From the NCBI GenBank assembly GCA_016937215.1, contig JAFGWI010000119.1, forward strand, positions 1 to 63,375: a DNA stretch of 63,375 bases. Reading direction: 5' to 3'. The DNA comes from Spirochaetales bacterium. Lineage in GTDB: Bacteria; Spirochaetota; Spirochaetia; SZUA-6; JAFGRV01. The position numbers and the translations under genes are program-made. The notes beneath the pieces are model-generated. The model was given only the letters and a program-made list of their open reading frames with translations. It did no database searches and was not told where the DNA came from. Positions 51,417 to 61,557 of the stretch are shown here, piece after piece. The first letter of the stretch is position 1. Every line of letters begins with the position of its first letter.

Positions 51417-52952
51417 ATGAAAAGATATAATTTTACCATGATGATTTTCTGCTTGACTATAATTTTTATCGTACAATGCGGGCCGGAACAAAAGCCCCAG
51501 GTTCCATCTGTACTCATCAATTCAGCAGTAGTTACCTATATTTCAGGTAATGTCGAATATCGTTCTAATGATTCCTGGGAAGAAGCAAAGCTGGACATGA
51601 AACTCTATCCTGGTGATGTGTTAAGAACAGGTTTTTTATCTTATTGTGAATTAAAAATTGATGGTCTGGCTGACCTTCGTATTCAGGAAGAAACAATTAT
51701 CGGCATTTCAAGTCTGGAAAAATCCAGTGATAATCAAAAAGCCCGGTTTGATCTGGATATCGGGGCTGTTATTTTCAAGGTTCAGAGTATTATCGGCAAC
51801 AGTGAATTTGAGGTTCGGTCTAAAGCGGCTGTTTGCGCGATTAGGGGAACCGAATTTGGCGCGAGTGTCGCGTTAAATGGTGACACATCCTTTTTTGTTA
51901 AAAAAGGAGTGATCACGACTTTTCCCCGTTTGTTTGAAATGAACAAGCTTGAATTTGAAAAAAAGAGTGACAATTTTAGCAAGCTAATTTTAGATATAGC
52001 AGAAAAACAGGGCGTGGCCATAACTCAGGATCAAGAGATTAGCTATAGCCTGGAAGAGACACAGAAATCAGTAAAAATATTGAATGAAAAAATCGAAAAT
52101 CTTGATAAAGAAGCCTTGAGCCAGGACCAGGAGCTCATTGAAATGGACAAAATATTTCAGACCCTATTCACAGAGTATAGGCCTCGTGAAATGAGTGAGA
52201 AAAACCGTCGATTCTTTCTGGACGATGAAAAAAGAGAAAACTCCTCCAGTAACATCGAAGAACCACAATTATTTTCACTTCAAATCTCCACTGATCCCCA
52301 GGGAGCTGTGATTTTTTTAAACAAGGATAATCTGGGATTATCACCTGTATCTGCTCTTAAAGAAGCCGGCCAGCATATGCTTTTTATCGAAAAAATCGGT
52401 TATGAACCCTACGAAACAGCAATCAACTTAAAACCCGATGGTTTAAAACTCACCATTCCCTTAAAAATCGCGGATTTACAGATTATTACCTCTCAGGAAA
52501 TCATCGAAAATTTTCAGGGGCCCAATATTTATTATTCCCAAAATAAAGTCGCCTCAGCAGATTCTGTACGGGACAATTATGAAATGAATTATCACGAGTC
52601 CTTCTGGATACGGATTTTAAATGGCCGGTTAAAATCCATCACCTTTAAAGGGGATTCGGGTATTGATTTTTATAATGGCAAACTCAGGTTTGGAGCAACA
52701 CTGCCGGAGTTATTAGCCCTCCTTGGTGAACCCCTGGACATTAGTGATACTGAAAATCACAGAGAATACATCTATGATGAACTGAATGTATATGTTGTTG
52801 ATGAAAAGGTGCAGGATATACTGGTTAAAAAATTCGGCCCCCTTTTAACACACGGGTCCTATTCTCCCCAGGATTGGGTGATAGATTTTAGCCTGAAACT
52901 CGATGCCATGGTAAGAGACAAAGGGCTGACACTCCAAGGTGACGAGTTATAA
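51417..52952 (+). CDS. Lipoprotein with FecR and PEGA domains
   Basis: 511 residues. Lipoprotein signal with lipobox IVQC (Cys about 21). Residues 35-160 form a FecR domain (VTYISGNVEYRSNDSWEEAK, then LYPGDVLRTGFLSYCEL and VCAIRGTEFGASV). After a helical linker (about 205-255), residues 290-360 are a PEGA domain (LQISTDPQGAVIFLNKDNLG, then LFIEKIGYEPYETAINL). The last 140 residues are unrecognised. This layout is common in spirochaetes and related bacteria and probably serves as an envelope scaffold, not iron sensing. No sigma factor is adjacent. The start is the ATG at 51417 after AGAGGG. Confidence 0.82.
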   Translation: MKRYNFTMMIFCLTIIFIVQCGPEQKPQVPSVLINSAVVTYISGNVEYRSNDSWEEAKLDMKLYPGDVLRTGFLSYCELKIDGLADLRIQEETIIGISSLEKSSDNQKARFDLDIGAVIFKVQSIIGNSEFEVRSKAAVCAIRGTEFGASVALNGDTSFFVKKGVITTFPRLFEMNKLEFEKKSDNFSKLILDIAEKQGVAITQDQEISYSLEETQKSVKILNEKIENLDKEALSQDQELIEMDKIFQTLFTEYRPREMSEKNRRFFLDDEKRENSSSNIEEPQLFSLQISTDPQGAVIFLNKDNLGLSPVSALKEAGQHMLFIEKIGYEPYETAINLKPDGLKLTIPLKIADLQIITSQEIIENFQGPNIYYSQNKVASADSVRDNYEMNYHESFWIRILNGRLKSITFKGDSGIDFYNGKLRFGATLPELLALLGEPLDISDTENHREYIYDELNVYVVDEKVQDILVKKFGPLLTHGSYSPQDWVIDFSLKLDAMVRDKGLTLQGDEL

Positions 52953-52999
52953 ACCAATAGCTTAAATCAGGGTGTTCTTTTATTATCCGCTTATCCATT

Positions 53000-53172
53000 G
53001 TGTTAGGGATCGAAGGGGAAACCCCGCAGCAGCCCGGCTTTTTATGGGTTTAATATTTTTCAGGATTCCTTTTTCGCTACAAACTCAAAATGACTGTTTT
53101 ATGAAAGCGGCTGCGAGGAGTTGGACCGGAGAGCCCGGCCTGTGAAAGCCCTGCTTTCACAGGCAACACCCC
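53000..53172 (+). repeat. Multi-hairpin intergenic element, copy G (subtype II)
   Basis: Opens GTGTTAGGGATCGAAGGGG, continues AAACCCCGCAG and near the end has GCGAGGAGTTGGACC, GAGAGCCCGGCC and CAGGCAACACCC. The last hairpin has the stem GCCTGTGAAAGC. It shares its internal linkers with copy C but has the GTGTT/AACAC terminal pair found in copy B. Confidence 0.78.
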
Positions 53173-53388
53173 AAATAATAACGAAAAATACTATTTTGCC
53201 TCAGAAAATTCAGATTTTCATATAAAAATTCAGGAATTTCTTCTTTGTTTTTGTTTTTTTAAAATAAATGTTTTAAAATTATGGTAGAAATATGATGGTA
53301 AATTGATTATGCTGAAGCATCAATCAGAGGGTCTGTGAATCTTTAGGTCCTGCTTATGATTCAGTATGAGCAAAGGAGACTGTTCTTT
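53173..53388. other. Intergenic region after copy G
   Basis: AT-rich; no gene seen. It holds the upstream region of the next operon, whose AAGGAG precedes 53389. No convincing promoter hexamers. Confidence 0.3.
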
Positions 53389-53601
53389 ATGCCCCGTATT
53401 ATCGTGGAAGTGTTATCGACCTGGCAGGTGATAGCTATTTTTATACTGATCATGATCGTTTTGCCGACTATTTTTTATTTTGCCTCCTTTGATAAAAAAC
53501 CGGTAAAAATAAAAAAGAAGGTTATGCGTTCAGCACCGGCTCCGAGGAGAGTGCAGCCAAATATTCAAGAAAACAATGAGGAGATCGACGAAGACGAATG
53601 A
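53389..53601 (+). CDS. Small single-pass membrane protein
   Basis: About 70 residues. One membrane helix (WQVIAIFILIMIVLPTIFYF), then a basic stretch and an acidic end (NNEEIDEDE). AAGGAG lies ten bases before the ATG at 53389; an ATG at 53356 is also in frame. It overlaps the next gene by four bases (ATGA), so the two are co-translated. No family recognised. Confidence 0.6.
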   Translation: MPRIIVEVLSTWQVIAIFILIMIVLPTIFYFASFDKKPVKIKKKVMRSAPAPRRVQPNIQENNEEIDEDE

Positions 53602-54200
53602 AAAAGATACTATTATTAACATTGTTGTGTGTGTTTTTTGCTTCCTGTATCGGGATCAAGAATGTTGTAAGCATAAATGCGGATTTATCAGGCACTATTG
53701 AGTGGAATTATGAAATGGATAATTCCATTTATCAGCTTGGCCACCTGGGTGATCAGACCAAGGATTTGCCCTTGCCTGTATTAAAAGAAGATTTTCAGCG
53801 TGTTTGTGATTCCAATAAAGGGCTTAGCTTAAAATCCTATGATTTAAAACAGAAGGAGGATTCAATCTCGGTAAAGGCCCGGGTCGCTTTTTCTCATGTG
53901 TCCCATCTGAACCAGATCAGCCCCAAGTCGGACCTGGGTGAAGTATGGGTGGTTTCTGAAAAATCGATTGGTGTTCGCTTGAATTGGGGTGATTCTCTTG
54001 AGCTTACAGCCGATGACAAAGCCATGGTAAAGGATTTTTTGGAGGGCTACTCGCTCGAGATGATATTCCGTTTGCCTGGATCTGTGAAATCCGCCAGTTT
54101 GGGAGAGATCAGTTCAGATAAAAAACAGGTTTCCATTAAACTCTCTTATTTGGAGGCGTTGGAGCTTGAGGATGATTTTTTTGAAATAAGCTGGCAATAA
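53598..54200 (+). CDS. Lipoprotein of unknown function
   Basis: 200 residues. Signal MKKILLLTLLCVFFASC with lipobox FASC. The mature part is beta-rich with NADLSGTIEWNYEMDN near the start, a pattern seen in spirochaetal and other lipoproteins of no assigned function. Coupled to the small membrane protein before it. A hairpin AAGGGC/GCCCTT (about 54200-54240) follows and may end the unit. Confidence 0.65.
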   Translation: MKKILLLTLLCVFFASCIGIKNVVSINADLSGTIEWNYEMDNSIYQLGHLGDQTKDLPLPVLKEDFQRVCDSNKGLSLKSYDLKQKEDSISVKARVAFSHVSHLNQISPKSDLGEVWVVSEKSIGVRLNWGDSLELTADDKAMVKDFLEGYSLEMIFRLPGSVKSASLGEISSDKKQVSIKLSYLEALELEDDFFEISWQ

Positions 54201-54308
54201 AGGGCCGTTAATCCTGTTTGATGTAATTTCAATGCCCTTTTATAAAGGCGAGCGGAATCATGTGTTTTCAATGATTATAAATCGCGGGAAAAGAGAGGAT
54301 GTTTCTTG

Positions 54309-55490
54309 ATGAAAAGGATTGTTTTTTTATTAATCATTTTTGGAATGATCACAGGCTGCGTTTCAACAGGGCCCAGTAATGGTGATTTTCTGTCAACTTC
54401 TTCCGATGATTCTATTCAGGTGCCTGTAGTTGATGGTTCAAAATCGAATGAGGATTTTTATGAACTGGAAAGCTTTTTTAATGACGCCTACGACAAGCTT
54501 GATGAAGGAAATCTGCCGGAAGCCATTAAGCTGTTTATCAAGGTTATGGCTCGGGTAGATGCTGCCGGTGATGCTTCTTCCGAGGCAAGGGAATTGGCCA
54601 AGGAAGCGGAAATCCAGCTGCAGAAAATTGAAACATCCCTGACCTTATCAGCTGAAAGCTCATGGATTGATGAAAACATGATTCAAATTTCCGGCACTAC
54701 CATGAATCTGGATTTAAAACCAACCGTTGTTCTGACTTATATGTCTGATTTCGGCCGAACGGTGGTTGCCAATGTTCCTATCCGCTTTCAGTTTGTTGAA
54801 GGCTCCGGACTGATCACCAATATTGTGAACACTGACCGCTTTGGACAAGCCAGTTGTGAAATCGCCAGATTCGATAATCAATCAGCAGAGAATATTATTC
54901 AGGCCTCTTTAGTTTTTAAGGAAAGGGATTTTGTGTACCACTTTCAAAGCCTGGACAAGGATTTCATTTTTCTGCCGCCAGATAGACGGGCGACTATCCT
55001 TGTGCTGGAACGCTTTGGCGATAAAATCAATGAAGACCCGGCCATTTTTGACAGGGTTTTCAATTCACTAAAAGATGTGGCCTTTGATTTTACCTTATAT
55101 AATGGTTTTCTGAACCCGGAACAATTCACGAGAGTTTATGGCGGCGATGTGAAGGCTATTGAGGAGCTCTCATTGGTGGAGGGCGTAAGTTATCTGGTGG
55201 TGGTATTGAACGACTGCTATAATGTATCGCAGGTGGAATTTAATGGCAAGCTCCGGGATATTTATATTTCCGAAGCACAGGCTACTCTTAGAATAATCCG
55301 AGCACTCGATGGAAAAATCCTATACCAAAAAGTCGTTACCCGCGACAAGGCTTCCAATCTTCATGGACAGGGAGGTAATCCTGATACAGCTGCCCGTAAC
55401 GCCCTTCAGGCAGCAACCATTGATATGGAAAATGCCCTTAAAATAGAACTTAAAAAAATCAATGAAATTCTGACAGGTGATACACCATAG
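54309..55490 (+). CDS. Lipoprotein with helical, Ig-like and C-terminal LPP20/FlgT-like parts
   Basis: 393 residues. Lipobox ITGC (Cys about 17). Residues 45-105 are TPR-like (FFNDAYDKLDEGNLPEAIKL). A beta-sandwich with Big-1-like wording follows (VANVPIRFQFVEGSGLITNI, then TDRFGQASCEI). The C-terminal 150 residues hold LVEGVSYLVVVLNDCYNVSQ, ATLRIIRALDGKILYQKVV and AARNALQAATIDMENAL, like the secreted domains of LPP20/FlgT-type proteins. Likely an envelope structural protein. A strong terminator follows. Confidence 0.65.
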   Translation: MKRIVFLLIIFGMITGCVSTGPSNGDFLSTSSDDSIQVPVVDGSKSNEDFYELESFFNDAYDKLDEGNLPEAIKLFIKVMARVDAAGDASSEARELAKEAEIQLQKIETSLTLSAESSWIDENMIQISGTTMNLDLKPTVVLTYMSDFGRTVVANVPIRFQFVEGSGLITNIVNTDRFGQASCEIARFDNQSAENIIQASLVFKERDFVYHFQSLDKDFIFLPPDRRATILVLERFGDKINEDPAIFDRVFNSLKDVAFDFTLYNGFLNPEQFTRVYGGDVKAIEELSLVEGVSYLVVVLNDCYNVSQVEFNGKLRDIYISEAQATLRIIRALDGKILYQKVVTRDKASNLHGQGGNPDTAARNALQAATIDMENALKIELKKINEILTGDTP

Positions 55491-55514
55491 CCAGGATATT
55501 CTAAAAAAAATATT

Positions 55515-55544
55515 AAAGCTGGTATTAATTACCGGCTTTTTTTT
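55515..55544 (+). terminator. Rho-independent terminator
   Basis: A 10-bp stem (AAAGCTGGTA with TACCGGCTTT, one G-T pair), a 5-base loop and a run of eight T. It closes the lipoprotein unit ending at 55490. Confidence 0.88.
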
Positions 55545-55644
55545 GCAAATTATTTTTTTTTGAATTAAAATGAATTAAATGTTAATTATTGTGTAGATTT
55601 TTTACAAACCAGCTGCGTAACTTTGGAACAAAAGGGAGGTGCCT

Positions 55645-56004
55645 ATGGTTCCTTTTATAAAAAAATATCTTCGCATTCTTCAGATTGAGCTGGAAGACCT
55701 GGAGGAGGATATTAATTTTCTGATTGAGACCCATCAAAAAAGAGTGAATTCCAAAGAAATTACCCAGTATGTTTTTAATGAAAATCTGGCAGTCCTGAAA
55801 AATGAGATTTTTGCTGTTGAACGATTTGAAAAAATGGCAGCAGAAATAAAATCAGATGATTATAACACCATTGAGGATTTTATTGCTGATTTAAAAATCC
55901 GCTATAAAAAGCGCTTAAAGGACTCGGGTCTGGCTGAAGCGGTTTATCCTCTTGTAGAAAGAAAGCTCGATAAAGTCTACAAATTTGTAGCTTTGAATCA
56001 ATAG
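55645..56004 (+). CDS. Small helical protein of unknown function
   Basis: 119 residues, almost entirely helical, with an acidic coiled-coil start (LEDLEEDINFLIETHQKRVN). No signal peptide, no membrane segment and no family recognised. GGGAGG stands just before the ATG. It is probably cytoplasmic and lies 60 bases from the next small gene in the same direction. Confidence 0.65.
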   Translation: MVPFIKKYLRILQIELEDLEEDINFLIETHQKRVNSKEITQYVFNENLAVLKNEIFAVERFEKMAAEIKSDDYNTIEDFIADLKIRYKKRLKDSGLAEAVYPLVERKLDKVYKFVALNQ

Positions 56005-56064
56005 GGATTTTTTTTATAGTCTTTTGGTTGATTCTTTTAAAATCTTTGTGTAATCTGGTGGCAA

Positions 56065-56466
56065 ATGGTAGAACATCATCAATTAGCTTTATGGGAAAAA
56101 AAATTAAAAATCCTCTTCGATGAGATCGACGATTTTCTGGAAAACAAATACGGACAGGAATTTCCTTTGCAACCAAATAGGCCTAAAAGAGGAGCAACTT
56201 CCAGCAAGAACCATGACGGCTTGTTTAATGTCGGGGCTGCTTTTTCAGGCGGCTATGGTTCAGAACATGGCGCCGGTTATGTTATCGAAATACGAATGTC
56301 AACCCTGGCTCATGTACCTGATGAATTGCGAAACACCATAGGACTTGAAGTGAAGGATCTTGTTGAAGAAAAATTGCAAGAGCAATTCCCTGGCAAGGAT
56401 TTAAAAGTCGCCAAAGACGGTTTTGTTTATAAGATTTACGGTGATTTAACCCTTGGTTTCGCGTGA
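56065..56466 (+). CDS. Small conserved-looking protein of unknown function
   Basis: 133 residues. Helical N-terminus, a Gly-rich middle (LFNVGAAFSGGYGSEHGAGY), then VIEIRMSTLAHVPDELR and a helical and beta end. No signal peptide. The regular hydrophobic pattern suggests a compact alpha-beta domain. It stands between the helical protein and the V-ATPase operon. Confidence 0.6.
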   Translation: MVEHHQLALWEKKLKILFDEIDDFLENKYGQEFPLQPNRPKRGATSSKNHDGLFNVGAAFSGGYGSEHGAGYVIEIRMSTLAHVPDELRNTIGLEVKDLVEEKLQEQFPGKDLKVAKDGFVYKIYGDLTLGFA

Positions 56467-56609
56467 CTCGGAATTTATCTGGGGCTTTTACAAAACTTGG
56501 GTTTTGCAGGAATGGTAAAAATGAGGGGTAAATTAATTTTTTATTTAGCCGAATAATACATTATTATTTTATTGCTGCCTGCTGATTGATATTGTCAGAA
56601 CTTATGCAA

Positions 56610-56640
56610 TTGGCTCGCGTATTAAATATATTTTTATAAT
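56610..56640 (+). promoter_or_regulatory. Possible promoter of the V-ATPase operon
   Basis: TTGGCT (56610-56615), a 19-base spacer and TATAAT (56635-56640). The spacer is longer than ideal, but the -10 box is perfect and lies 31 bases before the ATG with AGAGGA between. Confidence 0.4.
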
Positions 56641-56671
56641 CACAAATTGATTAATTAAGAAAGAGGAACCG

Positions 56672-57283
56672 ATGGAAATTCAGATACAAGACTTAATTGA
56701 AAAAATTAAATCAGAAGGTGTTCAAGAAGCTGAAAAAAAATCGGCTGATATTGTAAAAGAAGCCGAATCAAAAGCAGCGGGAATTATTTCGAGCGCTAAT
56801 GATGAAGCAAAGCAAATTATCGCGAGGGCCGAGGCTGATAAAACACGGCTTGAACAATCCGGAAAGCAAGCTCTGGAACAAGCTGCCCGTGATTTGATTC
56901 TTAATCTTAAAAACCAGATCACAAACCTGTTTGATAAAGTCATCAAAAACCAGACAAAAATGTCGATAGATGACAGTGTATTAAAAGAGACCATTGTCCT
57001 TCTGGTAAAAGCCTGGTCAGAGGGCAAAGAAGGGGCTTTGGACGTTCTTTTACCCGAAGATAAACTCGCTTCATTGAAATCATATTTTGAAGCCCAGCTC
57101 AAAACTGCCATGGAAAAGGGCGTTGAGCTTAAAGCATCTTCGCAAATTGAATCTGGTTTCAAAATCGCCATGAAAGACGGTTCAGCTTTTTACGATTTTA
57201 CAGATCAGGGTATTGCTGAAAATCTGGCTCTCTATCTTAATCAGCAATTGGCTTCCATTCTCATGAATATTAAAGGAGCCTGA
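56672..57283 (+). CDS. atpE: V-type ATPase subunit E
   Basis: 203 residues. Peripheral-stalk subunit. The N-terminal helix is long and charged (VQEAEKKSADIVKEAESKAA, then IARAEADKTRLEQSGKQALE), and the C-terminal domain ends LNQQLASILMN. Its position first in the operon before DUF2764 and the A and B subunits is the spirochaete order. AGAGGA stands before the ATG. Confidence 0.88.
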   Translation: MEIQIQDLIEKIKSEGVQEAEKKSADIVKEAESKAAGIISSANDEAKQIIARAEADKTRLEQSGKQALEQAARDLILNLKNQITNLFDKVIKNQTKMSIDDSVLKETIVLLVKAWSEGKEGALDVLLPEDKLASLKSYFEAQLKTAMEKGVELKASSQIESGFKIAMKDGSAFYDFTDQGIAENLALYLNQQLASILMNIKGA

Positions 57284-57285
57284 TT

Positions 57286-57843
57286 TTGGACCAGTATTAT
57301 TATACTGTATCGTCACTGCCTTACTTAAGCATGGAAACTAAGCCGGAATTAACCATTGAACAATTTCTAAAGCAATGTTCGGCCGAGGTTTCAGAAGGCA
57401 AAATGAGAATATTAACAAATGTGACTCTTGTGCCATCGCCGGTTCATAACACCTTACCTGGAATAGTCAAAAAATGGTTTGCCTTTGCCGCGAGCTTTAG
57501 CAATCAACTGATTCAAGGCCGCGCCAAGAATTTGAACCGCAGCGCTCAAAAATATTTACGCCCTGGCGATGAAGTATTTGAAGCACAATTATCTGCCAGA
57601 CAGCTGATGAATATCGAAAATCCCCTTGAAGCTGAGTTACAGCAGATCAGATCACTTTATCAGTTTCTTGATGATCAGCAAGTGGGTCATTTTTTTGATT
57701 TTCACTTTTTAATTATTTACAAATTGAAGCTTGAATTGTTGTTAAGAAAATTTTCCTTTACCCAAGAGAGGGGCCAAGAGAATTTTAATCAGATTGATGA
57801 ACATTTCAGCAGTATCATTTCTTCCGGAGGAATTCATGAGTAG
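57286..57843 (+). CDS. DUF2764 protein of the V-ATPase operon
   Basis: 185 residues. Starts YYYTVSSLPYLSMETKPELT, the usual beginning of DUF2764 proteins that sit between subunits E and A in spirochaetal and Bacteroidetes-type V-ATPase operons. Mainly helical. It may take the place of subunit C as rotor-to-membrane connector, since no atpC is present; that is inference. TTG start with AAAGGAG upstream. Overlaps subunit A by eight bases. Confidence 0.85.
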   Translation: MDQYYYTVSSLPYLSMETKPELTIEQFLKQCSAEVSEGKMRILTNVTLVPSPVHNTLPGIVKKWFAFAASFSNQLIQGRAKNLNRSAQKYLRPGDEVFEAQLSARQLMNIENPLEAELQQIRSLYQFLDDQQVGHFFDFHFLIIYKLKLELLLRKFSFTQERGQENFNQIDEHFSSIISSGGIHE

Positions 57844-59626
57844 TCGTTCTATTGGAAAAGTCGTTGGTGTAAACGGCAATATGGTAACCTGTGAAAGCGA
57901 AGACAAGGTCCTGATGAATGAGGTTGGTTATATAGTCACAGGTGATAAGCGCTTGAAAGCCGAGGTCATTCGAATCCGGGGCAATCGAAGCGAGTTGCAG
58001 GTCTTTGAAATGACCCGAGGTATTGGGATTGGTGATGAAGTGGAATTTACCCAGGAATTGCTGGCCGTTGAATTGGGACCAGGATTGATTGGCCAGATAT
58101 TTGACGGCTTACAGAATCCTTTGCCCCAGGTCGCGGAAAAATGCGGTTTTTTTCTGGAGCGAGGTGTTTATCTTCCGTCGCTTCCAAAGGAGCTTCGTTT
58201 TGAATTCACACCCCTTTTAAAACCCGGCGACATGGTTGAAAGAGGAGATACCATTGGTACTGTTCCTGAGGGAATTTTTACCCACCAGATTATGGTTCCC
58301 TTTAATCTCTTTGGAAAATTCAAAATAAAGAGTATCAAATCCAAAGCGGAATATTCCATTCGTGACACTATATGCGAACTCGAAAATGAAAAGGGAAATA
58401 TTATTCCCATATCCATGGTTTTTGAATGGCCTGTGAAACGTCCTATTGATGTGTATCAGGAAAAATTAAAACCCACTGAGCCATTGGCAACCAAGGTCCG
58501 TATTGTGGACACTTTGTTTCCTGTAGCACTAGGCGGTACCTATTGCGTACCTGGGCCTTTTGGTGCCGGCAAAACCGTTCTTCAACAAATTACCAGCCGA
58601 TATGCCGAGGTTGATATTGTTATAATCGCGGCTTGCGGTGAGAGGGCCGGTGAGGTTGTTGAAACACTGAGGGAATTCCCCGAACTCATAGACCCTCGCA
58701 CCGGTAAGACCTTAATGGAGCGAACCATCATTATTTGTAATACAAGCTCCATGCCTGTCGCGGCCCGTGAAGCATCGGTATACACTGCTGTGACCTTGGC
58801 CGAATATTACCGACAAATGGGGCTGAACATTCTTTTGCTGGCAGATTCAACTTCCCGTTGGGCCCAGGCCATGCGGGAAATGTCCGGCCGACTTGAAGAG
58901 ATTCCAGGAGAAGAAGCCTTTCCGGCTTATTTGGAATCAGTTATCGCCAGTTTTTATGAACGAGCCGGTATTGTGCGTTTTAAAGATGGACGCAAAGGAT
59001 CGGTAACCATTGGCGGTACTGTCAGTCCGGCGGGTGGTAACTTTGAAGAGCCGGTGACTCAGGCAACATTAAAGGTTGTTGGGGCTTTTCACGGGCTTTC
59101 ACGTGAACGTTCAGATGCCCGTCGTTTTCCAGCCATTCATCCTCTTGAGAGCTGGTCAAAATACGCAGGAGCTGTGGCTCCCGATAAAGTGGCTTATGTT
59201 TCCAGTGTTTTATTCAGAGGAAATGAAGTTGACCAGATGATGAAGGTTGTTGGTGAAGAAGGAACCTCAATCGACGATTATATCATTTTCCTTAAATCGG
59301 AATTCTTTGACGCGGTATATTTACAGCAAAACGCCTTTGATCCGGTTGATGCTTCTACTACTATCATTCGTCAGCGCTTTATTTTTGACTGGATTATCTG
59401 GATACTTTTGGGCGAGTTCAATTTACAGGAAAAAAACAAGGCACGGGAATATTTCAATAATCTCAGACAATTATTCCTTGACTGGAATGGTTGCGAATGG
59501 GAATCCGATGAATTCAAGAGTTTTGAATCAAAAATCAAACAAAGCCTGGAATCCAATCTAACAGAATCTTTTAAGAGTATTCAGGAAGCGGCCGGTAAGC
59601 GCTTTAAAGACCAGGGAAGAGGTTAA
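57836..59626 (+). CDS. atpA: V-type ATPase catalytic subunit A
   Basis: About 596 residues. Catalytic subunit with P-loop [12 protein letters not shown], the Walker B region [20 protein letters not shown] with its following [15 protein letters not shown], and the A-specific insert before the P-loop (about 90-190). GGAGG stands before the ATG at 57836. ATP hydrolysis or synthesis drives proton or sodium movement; the ion cannot be told without subunit K. Confidence 0.95.
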   Translation: MSSRSIGKVVGVNGNMVTCESEDKVLMNEVGYIVTGDKRLKAEVIRIRGNRSELQVFEMTRGIGIGDEVEFTQELLAVELGPGLIGQIFDGLQNPLPQVAEKCGFFLERGVYLPSLPKELRFEFTPLLKPGDMVERGDTIGTVPEGIFTHQIMVPFNLFGKFKIKSIKSKAEYSIRDTICELENEKGNIIPISMVFEWPVKRPIDVYQEKLKPTEPLATKVRIVDTLFPVALGGTYCVPGPFGAGKTVLQQITSRYAEVDIVIIAACGERAGEVVETLREFPELIDPRTGKTLMERTIIICNTSSMPVAAREASVYTAVTLAEYYRQMGLNILLLADSTSRWAQAMREMSGRLEEIPGEEAFPAYLESVIASFYERAGIVRFKDGRKGSVTIGGTVSPAGGNFEEPVTQATLKVVGAFHGLSRERSDARRFPAIHPLESWSKYAGAVAPDKVAYVSSVLFRGNEVDQMMKVVGEEGTSIDDYIIFLKSEFFDAVYLQQNAFDPVDASTTIIRQRFIFDWIIWILLGEFNLQEKNKAREYFNNLRQLFLDWNGCEWESDEFKSFESKIKQSLESNLTESFKSIQEAAGKRFKDQGRG

Positions 59627-59631
59627 AGATC

Positions 59632-60954
59632 ATGAGAAAAATATACAATAAAATCGAATCCATCGCCGGAAATGTCATTACCGTTAAGGCTGAAGGTGTA
59701 AAATACGGCGAATTGGCTCAAGTCAGTTCAGCTCATGGAAAGTCCCTGGCTGAAGTTATTCGTCTTTTAGATGATGAGGTGTCACTCCAGGTTTTTTCAG
59801 GTTCACGGGGTATTAGCACAAAGGACGAGGTTCGTTTTTTGGGCCATCCCATGAAAGTGTCCTTTTCCGATAACCTCATGGGCCGTATTTTTACAGGTGG
59901 TGGAAAGCCCCGTGACAATGGTCCTGAATTGATGGAAAACCTGATTGAAATCGGCGGGCCTTCGGTTAATCCAGCAAAACGTATTATTCCCCGTAACATG
60001 ATCCGAACAGGTATTCCCATGATTGATGTGTTCAATTCATTGGTGGAGTCCCAAAAGCTGCCTATTTTTTCCGTGTCCGGTGAACCCTATAATGAATTAC
60101 TTGCCCGTATTGCCATGCAGGCTGAAGTAGATCTTATCATCCTCGGTGGTATCGGGTTAAAATACGACGACTATCTTGGTTTTCGGGAAACACTTGAAGC
60201 CGGCGGGGCTTTGTCACGCACCATCTTTTTTGTGCACACCGCGGCCGATCCTATTGTTGAATCCCTGATGGTTCCGGATATTTCTCTGGCTGTTGCCGAA
60301 CGATTTGCCTTAAAGGGAAAACGGGTTCTGGTTCTTCTTTCTGATATGACCAATTTTGCCGATGCCTTAAAGGAAATCGCCATTACCATGGAACAGGTTC
60401 CCTCTAACCGAGGTTACCCTGGTGACCTTTATTCTCAATTGGCATCGCGCTATGAAAAAGCCGTAGACTTTGAAGGCGCTGGTTCAATCACCTTGCTGGC
60501 TGTTACAACCATGCCTGGTGATGATGTAACCCACCCGGTACCTGATAATACTGGTTATATTACGGAAGGTCAGTTTTATTTACGCAACGGCCGTATTGAG
60601 CCCTTTGGTTCCCTTTCGCGATTAAAACAATTAGTTAACAAGGACACACGAGAGGATCATCGGGCCCTGATGGATGGTATGATCAAATTATACGCTTTGT
60701 ACAAAGAAGCATTGGAAAAGAAATCCATGGGTTTTCGAATGTCTCAATGGGACACCAAGTTGCTCAAATATGGTGAGCTTTTCGAGTCCCGCTTAATGGA
60801 CCTGGATGTAAATATTTCTCTGGAAGAAGCCTTGGATCAGGGTTGGGACATTTTATCAGACTGCCTGCTGCCCGAAGAAACAGGTCTTCGAACCGATTTG
60901 ATTAATAAATTCTGGCCTAAAAACAAGGCAAAAGCCCTGGGAGCAGAGGTATAG
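59632..60954 (+). CDS. atpB: V-type ATPase subunit B
   Basis: 440 residues. Regulatory nucleotide-binding-like subunit: no P-loop ([20 protein letters not shown]), but [20 protein letters not shown] and [17 protein letters not shown] match the B family. Six bases after subunit A. Confidence 0.95.
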   Translation: MRKIYNKIESIAGNVITVKAEGVKYGELAQVSSAHGKSLAEVIRLLDDEVSLQVFSGSRGISTKDEVRFLGHPMKVSFSDNLMGRIFTGGGKPRDNGPELMENLIEIGGPSVNPAKRIIPRNMIRTGIPMIDVFNSLVESQKLPIFSVSGEPYNELLARIAMQAEVDLIILGGIGLKYDDYLGFRETLEAGGALSRTIFFVHTAADPIVESLMVPDISLAVAERFALKGKRVLVLLSDMTNFADALKEIAITMEQVPSNRGYPGDLYSQLASRYEKAVDFEGAGSITLLAVTTMPGDDVTHPVPDNTGYITEGQFYLRNGRIEPFGSLSRLKQLVNKDTREDHRALMDGMIKLYALYKEALEKKSMGFRMSQWDTKLLKYGELFESRLMDLDVNISLEEALDQGWDILSDCLLPEETGLRTDLINKFWPKNKAKALGAEV

Positions 60955-60957
60955 CCT

Positions 60958-61554
60958 ATGGCTCGTATTAAATTCACCAAAAATGAATTAAAACGCCAAA
61001 AGGATTCTCTCACCCGGTTTAAACGCTATTTACCGACACTCATGCTAAAAAAGCAACAGCTGCAAATGGAGATACGTAAAATCAATCAGACTCTGGACGA
61101 AAAGGCCAAAGCCCAGGAAAATCTGAAAAAAAACATGGATTCCTGGATAGCGGTGTTCGGTGAAAAAATTGATTTTAGCCAGTTTCTGAAAGTCAAAGAT
61201 ATTCAGACAGACAAGGGCAATATTGCCGGTATCGAGATTCCCATTTTTAAGAACATAGAACTGGAAATACTGGAATACGATCTGTTTAAAATACCCCTTT
61301 GGGTGGATAAGGCATTGATCAGCTTACAGCAATTATTGTCTCTGGAAGCTGAGATTAAAATCCTCAGGACCCAGAAACAATTACTCAACGATGAACTTCG
61401 TTTGACCAGTCAGAGAGTGAACCTCTTTGAAAAGGTCAAAATTCCTGAAGCTCAAAACCATATTCGTACCATAAAAATCTACCTGGGCGATCAACAAACC
61501 GCAGCCGTTGTCCGTGGTAAAATTTCAAAGAACAAGATCGAGAAGGCGAGTTAG
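60958..61554 (+). CDS. atpD: V-type ATPase subunit D
   Basis: 198 residues. Central-stalk coiled coil: start FTKNELKRQKDSLTRFKRYL, TLMLKKQQLQMEI, and end LTSQRVNLFEKVKIPEAQNH. Three bases after subunit B. Confidence 0.92.
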   Translation: MARIKFTKNELKRQKDSLTRFKRYLPTLMLKKQQLQMEIRKINQTLDEKAKAQENLKKNMDSWIAVFGEKIDFSQFLKVKDIQTDKGNIAGIEIPIFKNIELEILEYDLFKIPLWVDKALISLQQLLSLEAEIKILRTQKQLLNDELRLTSQRVNLFEKVKIPEAQNHIRTIKIYLGDQQTAAVVRGKISKNKIEKAS

Positions 61555-61557
61555 CTT

